From the NCBI GenBank assembly GCA_963920665.1, contig OY987264.1, positions 22,858,906 to 22,922,905 of the forward strand: a stretch of DNA of 64,000 bases, given 5' to 3'. The notes below the pieces were generated by a model, which was given only the letters and a program-made list of their open reading frames with translations, was not told the DNA's origin and searched no databases. Positions 1 through 11,957 of this stretch are shown here, piece by piece (the first letter of the stretch is position 1; every line of letters begins with the position of its first letter). Source of the DNA: Straminergon stramineum (lineage: Eukaryota > Streptophyta > Bryopsida > Hypnales > Calliergonaceae). Both the position numbers and the translations under genes were made by a program.

Positions 1-1390
1 AAGTCAGAGAGAAGCCTCATCGATACCAAGCTACTCTCACATTCAATGGCTTCACGACATAGAGGTCAGGTAGCTCATGGGGGCAATTAAACTTCTCTAC
101 TGAATCTAAGTATTGGGAATGATGAAGTCACCGTTTTCATGGAATCATGGGGTCAACCTGTTTGGCCTTACTCATCTGTCGGATCCGACAGTAGCCAAAG
201 GATTCCCACCTGGACCCCCAAAGTCGACATTCAAGGAATTTCGAAATCCAACGCTGGAGTGGGAACGATTATAACAGAGAATCAACATTTTTGCTCGGGA
301 CTTAGAATCAAAAATTCTACCCTCACAAATCTCGTAGCAAGTTTCTCCGACCGCATCGATAAGTTAGAGTGAAGCCTCATCGATACCAAGCTATTGTCAC
401 ATTCAATGGCTTCACAACACAGGGGTTGGCAGCTCATGGGGGCAATTAAACTTCTCTACTGAATCTAGCGACTGGGGAACGAGTGAAGTCACTGTTTAAT
501 GGGGTCAACCTGTCTGGCCTTACTCATCTATCCGATCCGACAGTAGCCAAAGGATTTTCACCACACACACCCCATGTCGACATTCAAGGAATTTGGAAAT
601 CCAAATGCGAGGTGGGAATGACTGTAACAAAGAATCAAGATTTTTGCTCGGGGCTTAGAATCAAAAATTCTACCCTAATAAATCTCGATAGCAAGTTTCT
701 CCAACCATTTCGATAAGTCAGAGAGGAGCCTCATCGATACCAAGCTACTCTCACATTCAATGGCTTCATGACATAGAGGTCAGGTAGCTCAGTTGGGCAA
801 TTAAACTTCTCTACTGAATCTGAGTACTAGGAACGATGAAGTCACCGCATTCATGGAATCATGGGGTCAACCTGTCTGGCCTTACTCATCTGTCGGATCC
901 GACAGTAGCCAAAGGATTCTCACCGCGACCCCCCTAGACAAAATTCAAGGAATTTGGAAATCCAAATGTGGGGTGGGAACAATTGTAACAGAGAATCAAG
1001 ATTTTTGCTTGAGGCTTAGAATCAAAAATTCTACCCTAACAAATCTCGATAGCAAGTTTCTCCGACCGCATCGATAAGTCAGAGAGAAGCCTCATCGATA
1101 CCAAGTTGCTCTTACATTCAATGGCTTCACGACATAGAGGTCGGAAACTCATTTGGGCGATTAAGCTTCTCTACTGAATCTAGCGAATGGGAACGATGAA
1201 GTCACCGTTTTCATGGGGTCAACCTGTCTGGCCTTACTCATCTGTCGGATCCAACAGTAGCCAAAGGATTCTCACTGTGACCCCCCTTGTCGACATTCAT
1301 GGAATTCGAAATCCAAACGCGGGATGGGAACAATTGAAGGAAGAATCAAGATTCTTGCTCGGCAATTATAATCAGAAATTATAATCTCTA
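1..1390. repeat. Tandem repeat, about 360-bp unit, four copies
   Basis: Four successive units begin with the same AAGTCAGAGAGAAGCCTCAT-like start at 1, 361, 715 and 1076, so the periods are 360, 354 and 361 bp. The last unit fades out near 1,390. All share a stretch with GGGTCAACCTGTCTGGCC and another with TCAAAAATTCTACCC. The short open frames in each unit are the same frame in repeated DNA and carry indels, so I do not treat them as genes. The array probably continues to the left of the window. It could be a satellite or an internal array of element I. Confidence 0.9.
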
Positions 1391-1763
1391 AAATTTCGAT
1401 GTCGCACCTGTACTATTGGTCGAGTGGGAGCCTCGCGTGGACGCCCTTCTTCCAAGTCCCCGTCCCCTCTTGATCGACTTCTCGTATTCCTAGCCATCCT
1501 TCCGAGCTGCAAGAGAACGATTCAAATCTAGTCTCAGTACTGGTGTTGAGGTCGAAATAGCTAGCAAGTACTTTGCGTGCAAGAAGACGGTATAGAGCTT
1601 CAGAAGGAATAGCACCGCAATGTGCACAGAGGAGTAAGGCACCAGCTTTTGTGGCTCGACGTGCCCTTATCATTTCCTCCCGGACAAGCACAGAGGGAAA
1701 CATTTCCAAAAGTGGAAGACGACACCATCGCACCACCACCAGAACCGGAACCACGCGCCTATT

Positions 1764-2210
1764 CCCATTCCTTCAGCTAATGAATGTGGGGAATTTTCTA
1801 TTTTGAATTTATTGTTGACAGTGAGCCTGTGAAGCACTTGCTGCCGCGAGTACGTGGTCGACAGATGTTTGGAATTACTTGAAAGCATTGAAAGAAGGCA
1901 CAGGGAAGAATGCCGCCGCCTACAACTACGCCTAAACGCACCTTTTCCCATTCCACCAAGTCAATTCATTTTTGGAATCCTCTATTTTAAATCTACTGTT
2001 GAAAGTGAGCTTGAGAAACAGGTGCTACCGCGAGTGCATGCTTGACCAATGTTGGGAATTTCCCAACGCTCGCTAGCACCGCCCCGAAATAAGGCACAAT
2101 GCACCTAACCATTCCACCTGGCCACACAATTTCTGGAATTTCCAATTTTGGAGGTACAGTTGAAAAACGCTTGTCAAAACGATGTTGTTGCTGCATGCTT
2201 GATGGAGGGT
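1764..2210. repeat. Degenerate tandem repeat, three units of about 160-185 bp
   Basis: Units begin with CCATTCC at about 1,765, 1,948 and 2,109. Each continues with a TGGAAT..TTCTATTTT-like block, then a GTTGA(C/A)AGTGAGC-like block and a TGCTGCCGCGAGT-like block. Similarity between units falls from left to right. No coding sense is kept. Confidence 0.65.
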
Positions 2211-3706
2211 TCGTCCGGAACATTCAGTCTCGTCAAGTAGTCCTTGAATTAGTTTAATGAATGGATTTTTAAATTTAAATTTTAGATCTACGCTCTCCGA
2301 GTAACTGAATTTATAAACATCTCACATACCTAAGTGCACTTGCAAATCTCATCCTCTGTAATTTTAAAATAACTTGAAAATAGATGAAGCTTCCATGATT
2401 TTGTACCAGGCAACATCCACCGAATTCTAAGCCAAGGTGAACCACTCCCCTCTTTCATCCCGAGCATTCGCGAGGGAGAATGCTACTCATAAGAGTCGTC
2501 ACGAAGGATGAAATTTGCAAATTTTGAATTCATATTATAGCCCCCTAATTACTATAGGAAGGCATATAGCATAATTTTAGTTTACCGAAAATATTGTTTT
2601 TACTAAAGCCGCTTGAGAAATGACTGTGGGTCAAAGTGAACTGCACCCCCTCAACGTCTTTCAAGAAGTCGTTCTAAGAATGCATGCACAAAAAAAGGCA
2701 CCCTATTTCGTGCCTAATTCATTTATCCTGTACACCTCTCTTGGATAATTTGGGGCCATTAATTGCAAGTACATATTCAAAAATTGAACGTATGATCATG
2801 TGTGGCAGAGGAAAAGTTTAACGTTTTCACTCATGGACTAGCGATTGGAGCTAGGGGGGTGGTTCACCCATGTCAACTTTTGGGGCTGAGTGGGGGTTTT
2901 CCAACCACCCAAATCCAATGTATAGGCGCTATTTATCCATTAATTGAACCCACTAAGTTTCTTACACACATAATTAAATTTGGATCAGAATTTGGATTTC
3001 TAATTATAGGACCTTGTTTAGCAAAGACTGGTACTTTAGGTACAGAAATTAGTACCAATATAGGACCCTCTCATTCAAAGTACACCCCTGAATGGACATG
3101 GAATGTTTGAGCTAAGGCTTCAATCTAAGAATACACATATATCTTGAATTGACTATATCTAATTAGGGTCCTCAGATAGGGCAAATTTCATTATAAATTA
3201 ATAATATTTACAAATTTATATTCACTAGAACTATTTTTCATTTTTTTTATTTTATAAGAAATCATGTAGTGGACATGAAGAACTTGAAACTGTCGTTGTA
3301 TGAGGGATTATTTAAAGAATACATGAATGTACCCAATTACAATGTGGGAGCAAACCTCAAAAATATATTATAATAGCCACCATATAAGGGTTGAGACACG
3401 TTATTTATTAGTATTTATGAATGGCACGAATTCTAATCCTTTCCACAACATCAAGATGAAACAACATTGTTTATTCATTTCATTGTCTTCATTTATTACA
3501 TCTACATAGAAGCACTAGGGTAGTAGGTCCATAAAGCACCCAGATAAGAGCTCAAATAGAATTTTGGGGTGCCGGAACTTATTGAAATAGGGTCTAGTAG
3601 ATTTTTCTTGAAAGACTAGAGAAATTGACATCTAACCCAAGTCGTTTCATATTTTTGGGAGCTTTGTAGAATTAGTTAGCCATTTCGGAAGTTGAAATGG
3701 CATAGG

Positions 3707-3818
3707 GCTCTAAAACCGCACACCTCCTCAAATGTACACTACTTGTACATCCTTGTAAAGATGAAAAAAATCCTTTGTACACATAGTGCACATTTGAAGA
3801 GGTGTGCGGTTTTAGAGC
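3707..3818. repeat. Hairpin: 43-bp inverted repeat with 26-bp loop
   Basis: The arm at 3,707-3,749 and the arm at 3,776-3,818 are reverse complements with about four mismatches. Both contain the block ACCGCACACCTC or its complement. The loop is 26 bases. The size and near-perfect pairing suit a foldback element or a small-RNA precursor. Confidence 0.8.
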
Positions 3819-4334
3819 CTGTGCTAATTTCGAGCCTCCTACCTTAATGTCTCACAAGTTTACTAAGAAGCATTCCTATATCTCATAATCCTAAACAAAC
3901 CATTGAACTCCTACGATATTCAATCACTCCAACGAGCAATATCCTAAACCCACATTTTAGGTGACGAGTCTAAATTCTATAAAGCAAAGTTATGGCAATG
4001 TCCAACATTATGAACATCCTATTTTATGTTAAAACATTGCCCAGAAAAATATGAAGATGTTATGTTGGACGTCAATGTTGACGTAAAAAGTGGGATGTTC
4101 CATTAGTTCTCACCTAGAATTAATCCTATAAACTATTGGTTCTTTTTAATGGAGAGAGAAAATGTTTTCACTCCTGTACATCTAAGAAGGCATTATCCCT
4201 CACGAAGACTAAGAAGCACATACATGAAATGCAATGACAATGAACATATGTCAAATGCAATGTCAAGGCATTCAAATCAAGTGCAATGACAATGAATCAA
4301 CTGAAGAAAAGGAATGATTTGGCTAGGTTCTTAC

Positions 4335-4630
4335 AGAAGTGGTGACCTCATGTTGTCCTTCAGTCTATCTGCCTGTCGTATCCTCCGACATGTCTTGCAA
4401 TACGTCAAAGTTTTTCGCTCCACCACTTTCTTCCCCACTCCTATCTTCAGGAACAAAGCGAAGAGCTTTGCGAAGGTCTCCCGATGTGGATTGACCTGTT
4501 TTGGACCTAACTTTCTTCCCTTGGGTCATTCTAGATCTCTGTAGTTCCTTATGAGAAGAAAAATACAAAGCCCTCCGCCTACTCTTTCTCTTTCTCTCGA
4601 ACGTACTAGGATTGGATGCGCCCAAGTTCT
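4335..4630 (-). CDS. Small basic exon of unknown gene, element I copy
   Basis: This minus-strand stretch lies between a splice acceptor (CTTGTAG) and a donor (GTAAGA). It reads through without a stop for about 98 codons. It holds a lysine/arginine-rich block (ERKRKSRRRALYFSS) followed by HKELQRS. The same pattern, RKRK..R...FSS.KELQRS, appears on the minus strand of element II at 20,649-20,940, in both cases about 1 kb upstream of the transposase start and divergent from it. Conservation of the reading frame between two diverged elements argues for a real exon. The basic block could be a nuclear localisation or DNA-binding patch. I do not recognise the family, and the other exons are not resolved. 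Confidence 0.4.
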
Positions 4631-5397
4631 CTACAAGCATAAGGAAGGCAACTACATGAAATCTAACACTCTAGACTCCGTCACAGACCCTAAACTCAAA
4701 GCACGCAATGGTTGAAGATGGTAGAAATGACTTCTATTTATCAAGTTCAAAAGAATGGTCTGGGTGAATACACTACCACATCGGAAAGTAGAGTGATGAC
4801 AGAGGCTCATATTGGCAATTACCTAATGGTATGCCAAAGTTGGCTTGATGCGCCGTAAACATTTGTAATGAGAGGTTAGTTAATCGAAGCTTAAATTTGA
4901 CACATTCCGGAAACTTAAAGGCCATCCAAAGCGCGGCTTCTATGCATTTATGATTTTTTTGAACATGGGTGCTCTAAAGGGAGTAAAAGGCGGCGGAGGA
5001 CAGGCCTAGAATGATCAGACTTTGCAACAGATGACGGTGAGTGTAAAATAGATTAGATGGCTAGGGGGGCAATAGTTATTGCATGTGGATGGTGGCTACA
5101 AACAATACTTCAATAGCCGCTAATTCTAGTATGTGTCATTCGCTAATTAGTGTAGATGGCGGCAAATGACGGTATTGTAATAAAAGAGGATGGTGGCGGA
5201 GGGCTACACAAAAGTACATTTGAAAGACCTATTCTAATGGTGGACACCAAGTGCTGAGAGGACTACTAATACTAGTTTATAAGTTGATGTAATTGACGGT
5301 GATGAACCATTTGAGCCCCTTCAAATTCTTTGAGTCTCCATTCCATGCTTAGGATTAGGGGTCTTCTATTTCATTACCGTATGCACAAGTTGTCGAG
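4631..5397. other. Divergent spacer between basic exon and transposase, element I
   Basis: This stretch probably carries the transposase promoter and the 5' end of the minus-strand gene. I see no clear TATA box or other distinct signal. Confidence 0.3.
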
Positions 5398-8300
5398 ATG
5401 GCTTGCATTCGAGTGGATGGTCATGAGGTACCTCTTATGTTTATCGTAGAGGATGGAGGACGTGCTAGAGTTCATAGTCACCTTCTCCACGTTTGATTTA
5501 GATTTCTAGAGTCCTCCATTTACGTTGAAGAAGAAAGGATGTCGAAGTTAGGCAGAGTGAAAGAATGTGTCCCTGTTGTTAAATCCGTAGAAGATGAAGG
5601 ACATTGCTGGTACCTTTCCCCTGCGAACTATAGGGCATATGGACTTCCTCTCCCCATGCTGGGTTCTTCCACTGAGATTTTGAGTTGCCAGTCAAACAAT
5701 TCAACAGTAAATATGCCATTTTCCGGTTACATTTCACCTAGTGGAAGTCCTCAAATTGCTCCTGTTCTTCTAAAGCCTATATTACTTCAGACTGTGAAGA
5801 TAGAGAAATTAGATCCAATTATAGAACTTTCTAGTGAATCACAAGGAGAGTCTCTTGAATTGACACTAAGAAATCCAGGATGTTCTATCCTAATACCAAG
5901 TACTGGAAGGGCTCTATTGAACTCTACATCTAAGAATCCATCAAATAGTCAATTGCAATCCTCATTGTCTCGTCCTCTGTTGCATCCGTATCCAATCAAC
6001 AAAGTAAGCATAATGGATTGTTTGAAGAGCCTAGCCAACATGCATCGGTCTCGAAACGAATTATCCATAATGGATTTGAGTGTCATAAAGCACCACCGCG
6101 TTGCTTTTCTTCCAGCAATATTTGATGGAGATATCATTTTCGAAATACCGCCATGCCGCTCCACTTCATCTTCGTCGGCAGCGCGGAGCTTGGAAGGAAT
6201 GGACAAGCGCTATGATGGGCACCCGTGGTGTCGACTCATCACCACAAACATCAACAACACCGACAACCTAAAGTTTCGTAAGTCCTACTGTGCTGGCCAT
6301 CTCTCTTGTATGAACCCAAACTGTGATTATTTGAATAGAACTTCCAAGCAGAACAAAACAGAGTGGAGTGGCTTCACATCGATTCCTTTTGTAGTTGGAG
6401 ATGGGCCTCCCAAAGACAGTACCCTAGTTTGCAAAGTGTGTAGAAAACCACCTTCATGTCTTAGCCCCTGCAATGCTAGGATATACTATGCTTTCAATGA
6501 TAACCCTGAAATGAGTAGGGCCGCTATTCACTTCGGAGAGCACAACCACCTAGTTGCGAAAGGCATGTATAGAGATTCTGCGGAGCAAATCTGTGGGTTC
6601 ATTGAAGAGCAGGTGGCTAAAACACCAACGGCCACAAACTCGGCGATAGCTCTATCCGCTAGTAAAGAGTTCTTAACGAACTATCTATTTCACAACGGAG
6701 ATGGAGAGAAGGAGTTATTGAAGGGGGAAGAAATGGATGAGGTTATGGACTGCTTCCAATATCTCAGTAGTCCAAATATACGGAACGTGATCTCCTCTTT
6801 CCGCTCAAACAATAGAGGAGGGATCATTGACAACATTATGACCATGAAGAAGGAGTCGAAATTCGAATTCATACACGATAGTGTCTTCCCCGGCGAAGGG
6901 AAAGAAAAGGTTTATGTCTTCAAAATGCTCACAGAAGGACCAGGAAGTGGAGTGGACCTTGTAAGGCGCATGCAACCAGGAGGTAATCTACAAAACGCGT
7001 GGTTGATGTTTGACCACGTGAAGCGTGTGAAGGAGTGGACCACAATGGCCTGCCATGTGTACGATGTTGAGTACAAGAAGGTGATGACTATTGCAGTGTA
7101 CGATATACAGTCCGAAAATACTGAGGTGCAAGTACAATTTTAGAGGAGCTTAAATACTATCATGGAGCGACAGGGAGTGGCAAATCCAAACTTTAAAGGA
7201 TTCATGGTAGATAGTGCTATGGCCAATTGGAATGCGGTCCGGATTGTCTATGGCAGTGGATCTGCCAATGAGGAAATGGAGAATCGTGAAAGGACCTGTT
7301 TGCTACATTGGAATAGTTCTCTTCATAAACACACCCAAAAGTATATCAAGGAAGTACTTTAGCAGCAACATATTTCTCTGTGTAAGCAATATAAAGATTC
7401 CAAGAATATGGATGAGGCAGAGACATGTTACCTAGCAATTCGATCATGGTGGTTATCATCCAGAGCTGCAAATGAAGAAGCACTTCATCACTTAGACCAT
7501 TGGCTAGCATTTTGACATTTTTGATATCGGCAATTGGGAGGCTTCATAGATATGGTGAGTGAGGTATTTCTTTCTATGCATAAGGGGATTTCGACTAAAT
7601 CTATGGTGATACATACAATTTTCTTTCTTTTCTAATGATGTAGAATAAAGAAAGAACTTCATTTTCTAATTTTAAATTTTCTGAGTTATACTTCCTAGAT
7701 ACCTAGAAGAGGGGGTCTACAGAATAGTGAAAAAAAATATGTCGTGTCCAACATGTCTTTGTGGTGTTTACTAGCCCCCCTCTATTGACTACCTTTAAGT
7801 AACCATAGAAGTTTTCAAAGTCCTCATGTACGATGTCACTACTTCCTTATACCAATTCATTGAAAGATCATTATGTTCTTCTATTTCAATGTAGTAAAAT
7901 ATGTGTATTTGAATTTGTCTTTGAATGTACTTCATTGTCTGATAGGGCATGTTCAATAGAACACACAAGAGTCCATAGTTACAAATATGTATGAGGTATT
8001 GAAAGTGAAGTGCTAACTTTTCCCTGAACTTGTGTTCATTTCTAGAAATTGAAATTGGAGGAGATGCTCGACATACCATCGTTTAATTTATCTGAAATTG
8101 TTCATAACAAGTGGCTCCAAATGTCCAGAAAAAGGGGAAACAACTTGTTTGATGCTACTTGTGACGACAGTATTCGTGCTTGGATGCATATGACAAATTA
8201 TCGAGCATACCTTAGAGGTCATGCACGTGGCTCTGGTCCATCAAAGAATGAATTGAAGCTAAGGGCTGCCACTCGGAGTAGAGATCCAAAGAAAATTGCC

Positions 8301-9442
8301 GAAGCACTCAATACTTTACCTGGAGTAGAAGGGCTTGGAAATTGAATATTGCATTTAGAAGGAGAAGAGATCTTTGGAAGCACAAAAAGGAAGTTGGATG
8401 TACCCATAGGAGATGTTGGGGACTCACATAGACCAGACAAACTCAATTTCTCTCAACCACGTGTGCGTACGAGGTCCACATCGATTTCTATTGAGATCTT
8501 GGATGCAAAAGGTAATGAGCCTGCCACAAATATTTCTCCACATGTCAATATGTCACTATTGCATGTGAAAGTGATTGTGATACATCAAAGTGGCACATTG
8601 CAAGGATCAACCACAAATCGAATGCAAAATGTCACGCTCAACAACAGGGGTCAAATATCAAGTGCTTTGCTAGAATTGCAAGGGGAAGGAACGGTAACCC
8701 TGCTCCAACCTATCAAGGTAGAAAACTAGATTATGGTACTAAGCGAGAAGTGGTGGTTGACTTTTGGTTCTGCTGGGATGATATTGAACATTGTGTGAAA
8801 GGTTCGAAACGGAAGTGGATAATTGACTGGCCAAAGGTGCCTGAAGTTTGGCCTATTTTATCAGGGACACACCTCAATCGGGAAGAAACTCTCCTCTTAC
8901 AACATGCAGGATTTCAACTCCAACAGCACCCTACATTGTCGCCACGTCGACTTTTCAACATGTCAAACATTTTCAAGACTGCCTTGTTTGACCACCCACC
9001 ACCAAAGAATGCAGATGCATATCCAACAGTCAGGAATAGCCGAACTATTCGTAGTATTGCAAATGCACCAACTATAAAGCAGCGCAACAAATGGGAGAGT
9101 GTAGGAAACATTAGAGGGCAAATTCTGGGAGTGACCTTACTACCCCAACCGGGCTTAGGTGCAATAGTCTCGTTAGAGACAAGGGCAGACCATAACAAAA
9201 ATGTCTACCGAATTACAATTGGCATGTTTCCCGCATGCACTTGCCCTGACTTTACAAATATGGTTGTTTCTGCTATTGGAGGTTGACAACAATACGTAAA
9301 TTGCAAGCACTTGTACTATTTGTATAGGTACTTCTGCAAGATGGATGTCAACAAAGACAAATTCATTCATGCACCTAGTTATAGCTTCAATGAGTTGAAA
9401 CTCCTTCTAGTTCGAGCTGGAATTATTACAATTCCTGAATAG
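5398..9442 (+). pseudogene. MULE-type transposase, GCM-like zinc cluster + DDE + SWIM, decayed (element I)
   Basis: Two exons (5,398-7,554 and 8,046-9,442, intron ATG|GTGAGT to TTTCTAG) encode about 1,180 codons aligned throughout with the element II copy. In order they hold an N-terminal region, a VKIE plus IIELSS motif (SUMO site and SUMO-interaction-like), a cysteine/histidine cluster (CAGHLSC....C, CKVC, HFGEHNH) resembling the GCM/WRKY zinc fold, a DDE-type core (FDHVK, then FMVDSA.ANW) and a C-terminal SWIM-like finger (ACTCPDF ... VNCKH). The copy is dead: in-frame stops lie at 5,494, 7,141, 7,360, 7,513, 7,522, 8,343 and 9,284, and there is a frameshift near 8,640-8,700. Most stops fit CGA, CAG or TGG changed by C-to-T or G-to-A. 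The domain calls are pattern recognition and the MULE assignment is supported by the 9-bp target duplication of element II. Confidence 0.8.
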
Positions 9443-10659
9443 GCATGCATTCTTTTTCAAGCACACTTCATTTGTATTGTATTCATTTACATATGTTATG
9501 ATTGATATGATTTAGCACACTTGGAATTGAAAAAGTCTACGGATTTCCTAAGTATTAGAATATGCGCCATTCATGAAGTGTTTTGAAGCATATTCCCGTG
9601 AATGATTAGAAATTGTAATCATAATTTACTATTGCACACATGAGTATGAAATTCTATTTAATTCCATTCATTCTATATTTGTACTACCTACTTCATTTTT
9701 TTCTGAATTCCTTTGTCTCACTTGTCTTTCTTATTCTTTTCAATCTTTTCTTTTTTTGGATTATCCTTCACATTTTTTTCATCTTCTTTTCCTTTTCCTT
9801 AACCTTTTTTTTAATATCCCTTTCACTTTTATAATGAAAGTCTTTCATTTCCTTTCCATTTCCTCTTCCATTCTTTTTTAATGAACTTCCATTTTTTCGT
9901 CCTTTTTCTTTTCATTTACTACCTGTTTATGTCCTCACTTCCCATTTTTTACTTACTCTCATTTTCTATTTTTTTGCTTCCAATTTTTTGGGCACTCTTT
10001 TTATTCATTTAAGTATTCTAATTCATGGCTTGTTATTGTCATTTCTTTCTAGGACATGTTCTATCTTTTATAACTCACTTATTTCTATAATTTTCTACAA
10101 ATTTGTGCCACATGTTTACATGTGGCATCAAATTAGATGCTCCCTAAGATTAATTCTTACAATTTAAAATTATCCACTGCAACACTCTTACAAATGAGAG
10201 TGAGCTTTTTACCACAATGATTTGTCCTAACTCTGTCACCCTAAGCCGTCAATTGCCAACTCATACTTCACGTGCCTTCTTGTACTAGCGCATGTTGAAA
10301 ATTCTTATACATATGCGGTACTTAGAAGATATGGTTCTTTGCATGAACTAAAGCTAGCTAGGAAATTATAATTCACTATTTCCAAAGTGACATGAGTTTA
10401 CTAGACATTAAGCGGTTGGCATATTCTCTACTATAGTTAATAAATAAATTCTTTGAACTATGCACAAAATTCTGAAAGTCTGAATGCATGGCTATAGAAA
10501 ACCCTAAACCAGAAAGTATAAAATTTTATCACAGACCACGGTCATAGGGTACACGGTCATAGGTCACTGAATTTACTATAAATAGTAAGGTTTCCTTCAT
10601 TTTTTCTAACAAAAATGCAAACAAAAAATTTTGGACCAAAAAATTCCACAGAATAGGGT
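9443..10659. other. Gene-free 3' part of element I with pyrimidine-rich tract
   Basis: From about 9,690 to 9,990 the plus strand is almost all T and C with TTCATTT-like repeats. The open frame at 9,640-9,834 is a low-complexity artefact of this tract. No other feature is seen. Confidence 0.6.
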
Positions 10660-10737
10660 TTGGGGGCTCACTGCTCACAAGGTCCACGCTCGCAGCTCGC
10701 AAGCTCACTGCTCCAAGCTCGCACGCTAGCGTCGTTG
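10660..10737 (+). repeat. Right terminal and subterminal repeats of element I
   Basis: Read inward from the end, the sequence is CAACGACGCTAGCG followed by about seven GAGC boxes spaced 7-12 bases apart (GTGCGAGC, TTGGAGC, AGTGAGC, TTGCGAGC and so on). The right end of element II has the same form. Such arrays are usual transposase-binding subterminal repeats. Confidence 0.75.
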
Positions 10738-11899
10738 GAAGTCCACCCAAGGGATACTCAGTTTGAAAAGGGCCAATTCAATTGATCTCATTGTGAAAAA
10801 AGATAATTCAGATGGAGGCTACTTTTATATCATCATAATCGGTGAAGAAAATTACATATTCTAATAAATAAAATAAAAATTGATTAAACAAAAGTCTAGG
10901 ATTGATGTAATTAAACCAACTCAAAAAAACAAGAAGCCAAAATTGGACATCTTGATCATTTAGAGTGTAAAGTATAGAAGAATTTCCAACAAAGAGGATC
11001 ATGTGGTAATTCACTTAACCAATCTTGTTTGTAAAGGGAGCTACAACTAATTTTCTCATCTCTTACATTTAGGACACCTTGAGTCTCATAGCAGTGGACC
11101 TCTTTTCTTCTACAAACAAAGCCAAAATATTGGTAAGGTGAAAACATCCATTCAAACCAGTATGTGGACCCATTTCTAACAAGTAGACTTCATTTGAAAG
11201 TATCATGCAATATGCAATTATATTGTTTCCATCATTAGTTGTAATTGGTTGATTGTTGGTACTCTAGGTTTTAAGTTTATGACAAGTATATGTGACAAAT
11301 TCAATGGCGTGTAGGGGGCTTTTACTTTGACAATTCATAGTAATTACATGTCTTTTCAAAAAAATCTAATCTTTTTAAATAAAATTCATGATTTTCAATT
11401 GCCAATATTAGAAAAATGATTTTTCTTGAATAAGGTGCCTCCAATTTTATTGAATTGTTTATTTTGAAGCTTTTGGATGTTTTGGGTGTTTTCATCTGAC
11501 CTCTGCAAGAGGGTAGACAAAACACAAGTTGTAAGGCAAGACCAATCAAAACACATACGAGAGCTTGAAATTATACAATGGACATGGTAATGCACTTAGA
11601 CCTCTTTCATTTGACCTTTACAAAAGCGTCCTAAAACATCATATACACTTTTCAATCTATCATTGATTGTAATACACTTCACACATTTTCAAAATAAGAT
11701 AAACCAACCTATCATAGGCACAATGATTGTTTTGTACTATTGGCATTGTTGAAATTTAAAATTTGAAATGAAAAAAATGAAAAGAATAAAAAAATCTCAT
11801 GAAGACAAATGTCAGAAATGGGGAGAGCAATTGAATTTTATTTTTTTTGAAAAAACATAAAATTGTTCTAAATTTTTGAACTGTATTGCCCATTGGTCC
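10738..11899. repeat. Copy A, left part, of a 3.3-kb duplicated repeat
   Basis: This segment is collinear with 37,883-39,048 and differs by only a few percent. It continues at 26,443 after the 14.5-kb insertion. A minus-strand frame at 10,956-11,147, with CRRKEVHCYETQG followed by LYKQDWLSELPHDPLCW, is kept in both copies. It looks like an old coding fragment that I cannot name. Confidence 0.9.
11891..11899. repeat. Target-site duplication, left copy (CATTGGTCC)
   Basis: The nonamer CATTGGTCC lies directly left of element II and again directly right at 26,443-26,451. It occurs once at the empty site in copy B (39,040-39,048). Nine bases is the usual MULE duplication length. An 11-bp reading (CATTGGTCCCA) is also possible, but it would remove the shared CA from the termini. 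Confidence 0.85.
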
Positions 11900-11957
11900 C
11901 AGGGTTGCTATTTTGTGAGCCTGTGAGCCTATGAGCGTAAGAGTGTGAGCTACGAGT
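11900..11957 (+). repeat. Left terminal inverted repeat and GAGC array of element II
   Basis: The end reads CAGGGTTGCTATTTTGTGAG and then a run of five or six related boxes (TGTGAGC, CTGTGAGC, CTATGAGC, GTAAGAG, TGTGAGC, TACGAG). The first 29 bases pair with the right end with six mismatches. Confidence 0.85.

Larger units (their letters stand above)
1391..4334. other. No recognisable intact gene; presumed interior of element I
   Basis: A minus-strand open frame at 1,413-1,754 holds a run reading roughly REEMIRARRATKAGALLLC that looks protein-like, but I do not recognise it and it lacks a family motif. It may be a captured gene fragment. A plus-strand frame at 2,802-3,110 has only a GTG start and no known domain. 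The rest is AT-rich with the repeats listed separately. Confidence 0.5.
1..10737 (+). mobile_element. Element I: large Mutator-like element, left end outside the window
   Basis: The right end is visible: the last bases on the plus strand, GCTAGCGTCGTTG, match the right end of element II (GCTAGCACCGTTG) in reverse-complement form CAAC-G-GCTAG, preceded by an array of GAGC/GCTC boxes. The next base, 10,738, is exactly where homology to repeat copy B (37,883) begins, so this element also sits inside the copy A repeat. It holds a decayed transposase (5,398-9,442) and a basic minus-strand exon (4,335-4,630) in the same arrangement as element II. I found no left terminus or matching target duplication in the window, so I infer that the element starts upstream. 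The tandem repeats at 1-2,210 may belong to it or be a later insertion. Confidence 0.7.

Noticed and set aside
1..1390. CRISPR-like array
   Set aside because: The whole 360-bp unit is repeated with no unique spacers, and the genome is a plant nucleus.
1..5397. Left terminal repeat of element I
   Set aside because: I looked for CAGGGTTGCTA- or CAACG-like ends with GAGC boxes and for GAAGTCCAC and found none.
7162..7362. Separate small genes inside the transposase region
   Set aside because: They are fragments of one frame broken by in-frame stops, aligned continuously with the element II copy.
9640..9834. Hydrophobic small protein frame
   Set aside because: It is translated from a T/C-rich low-complexity tract and has no initiation or splice context.
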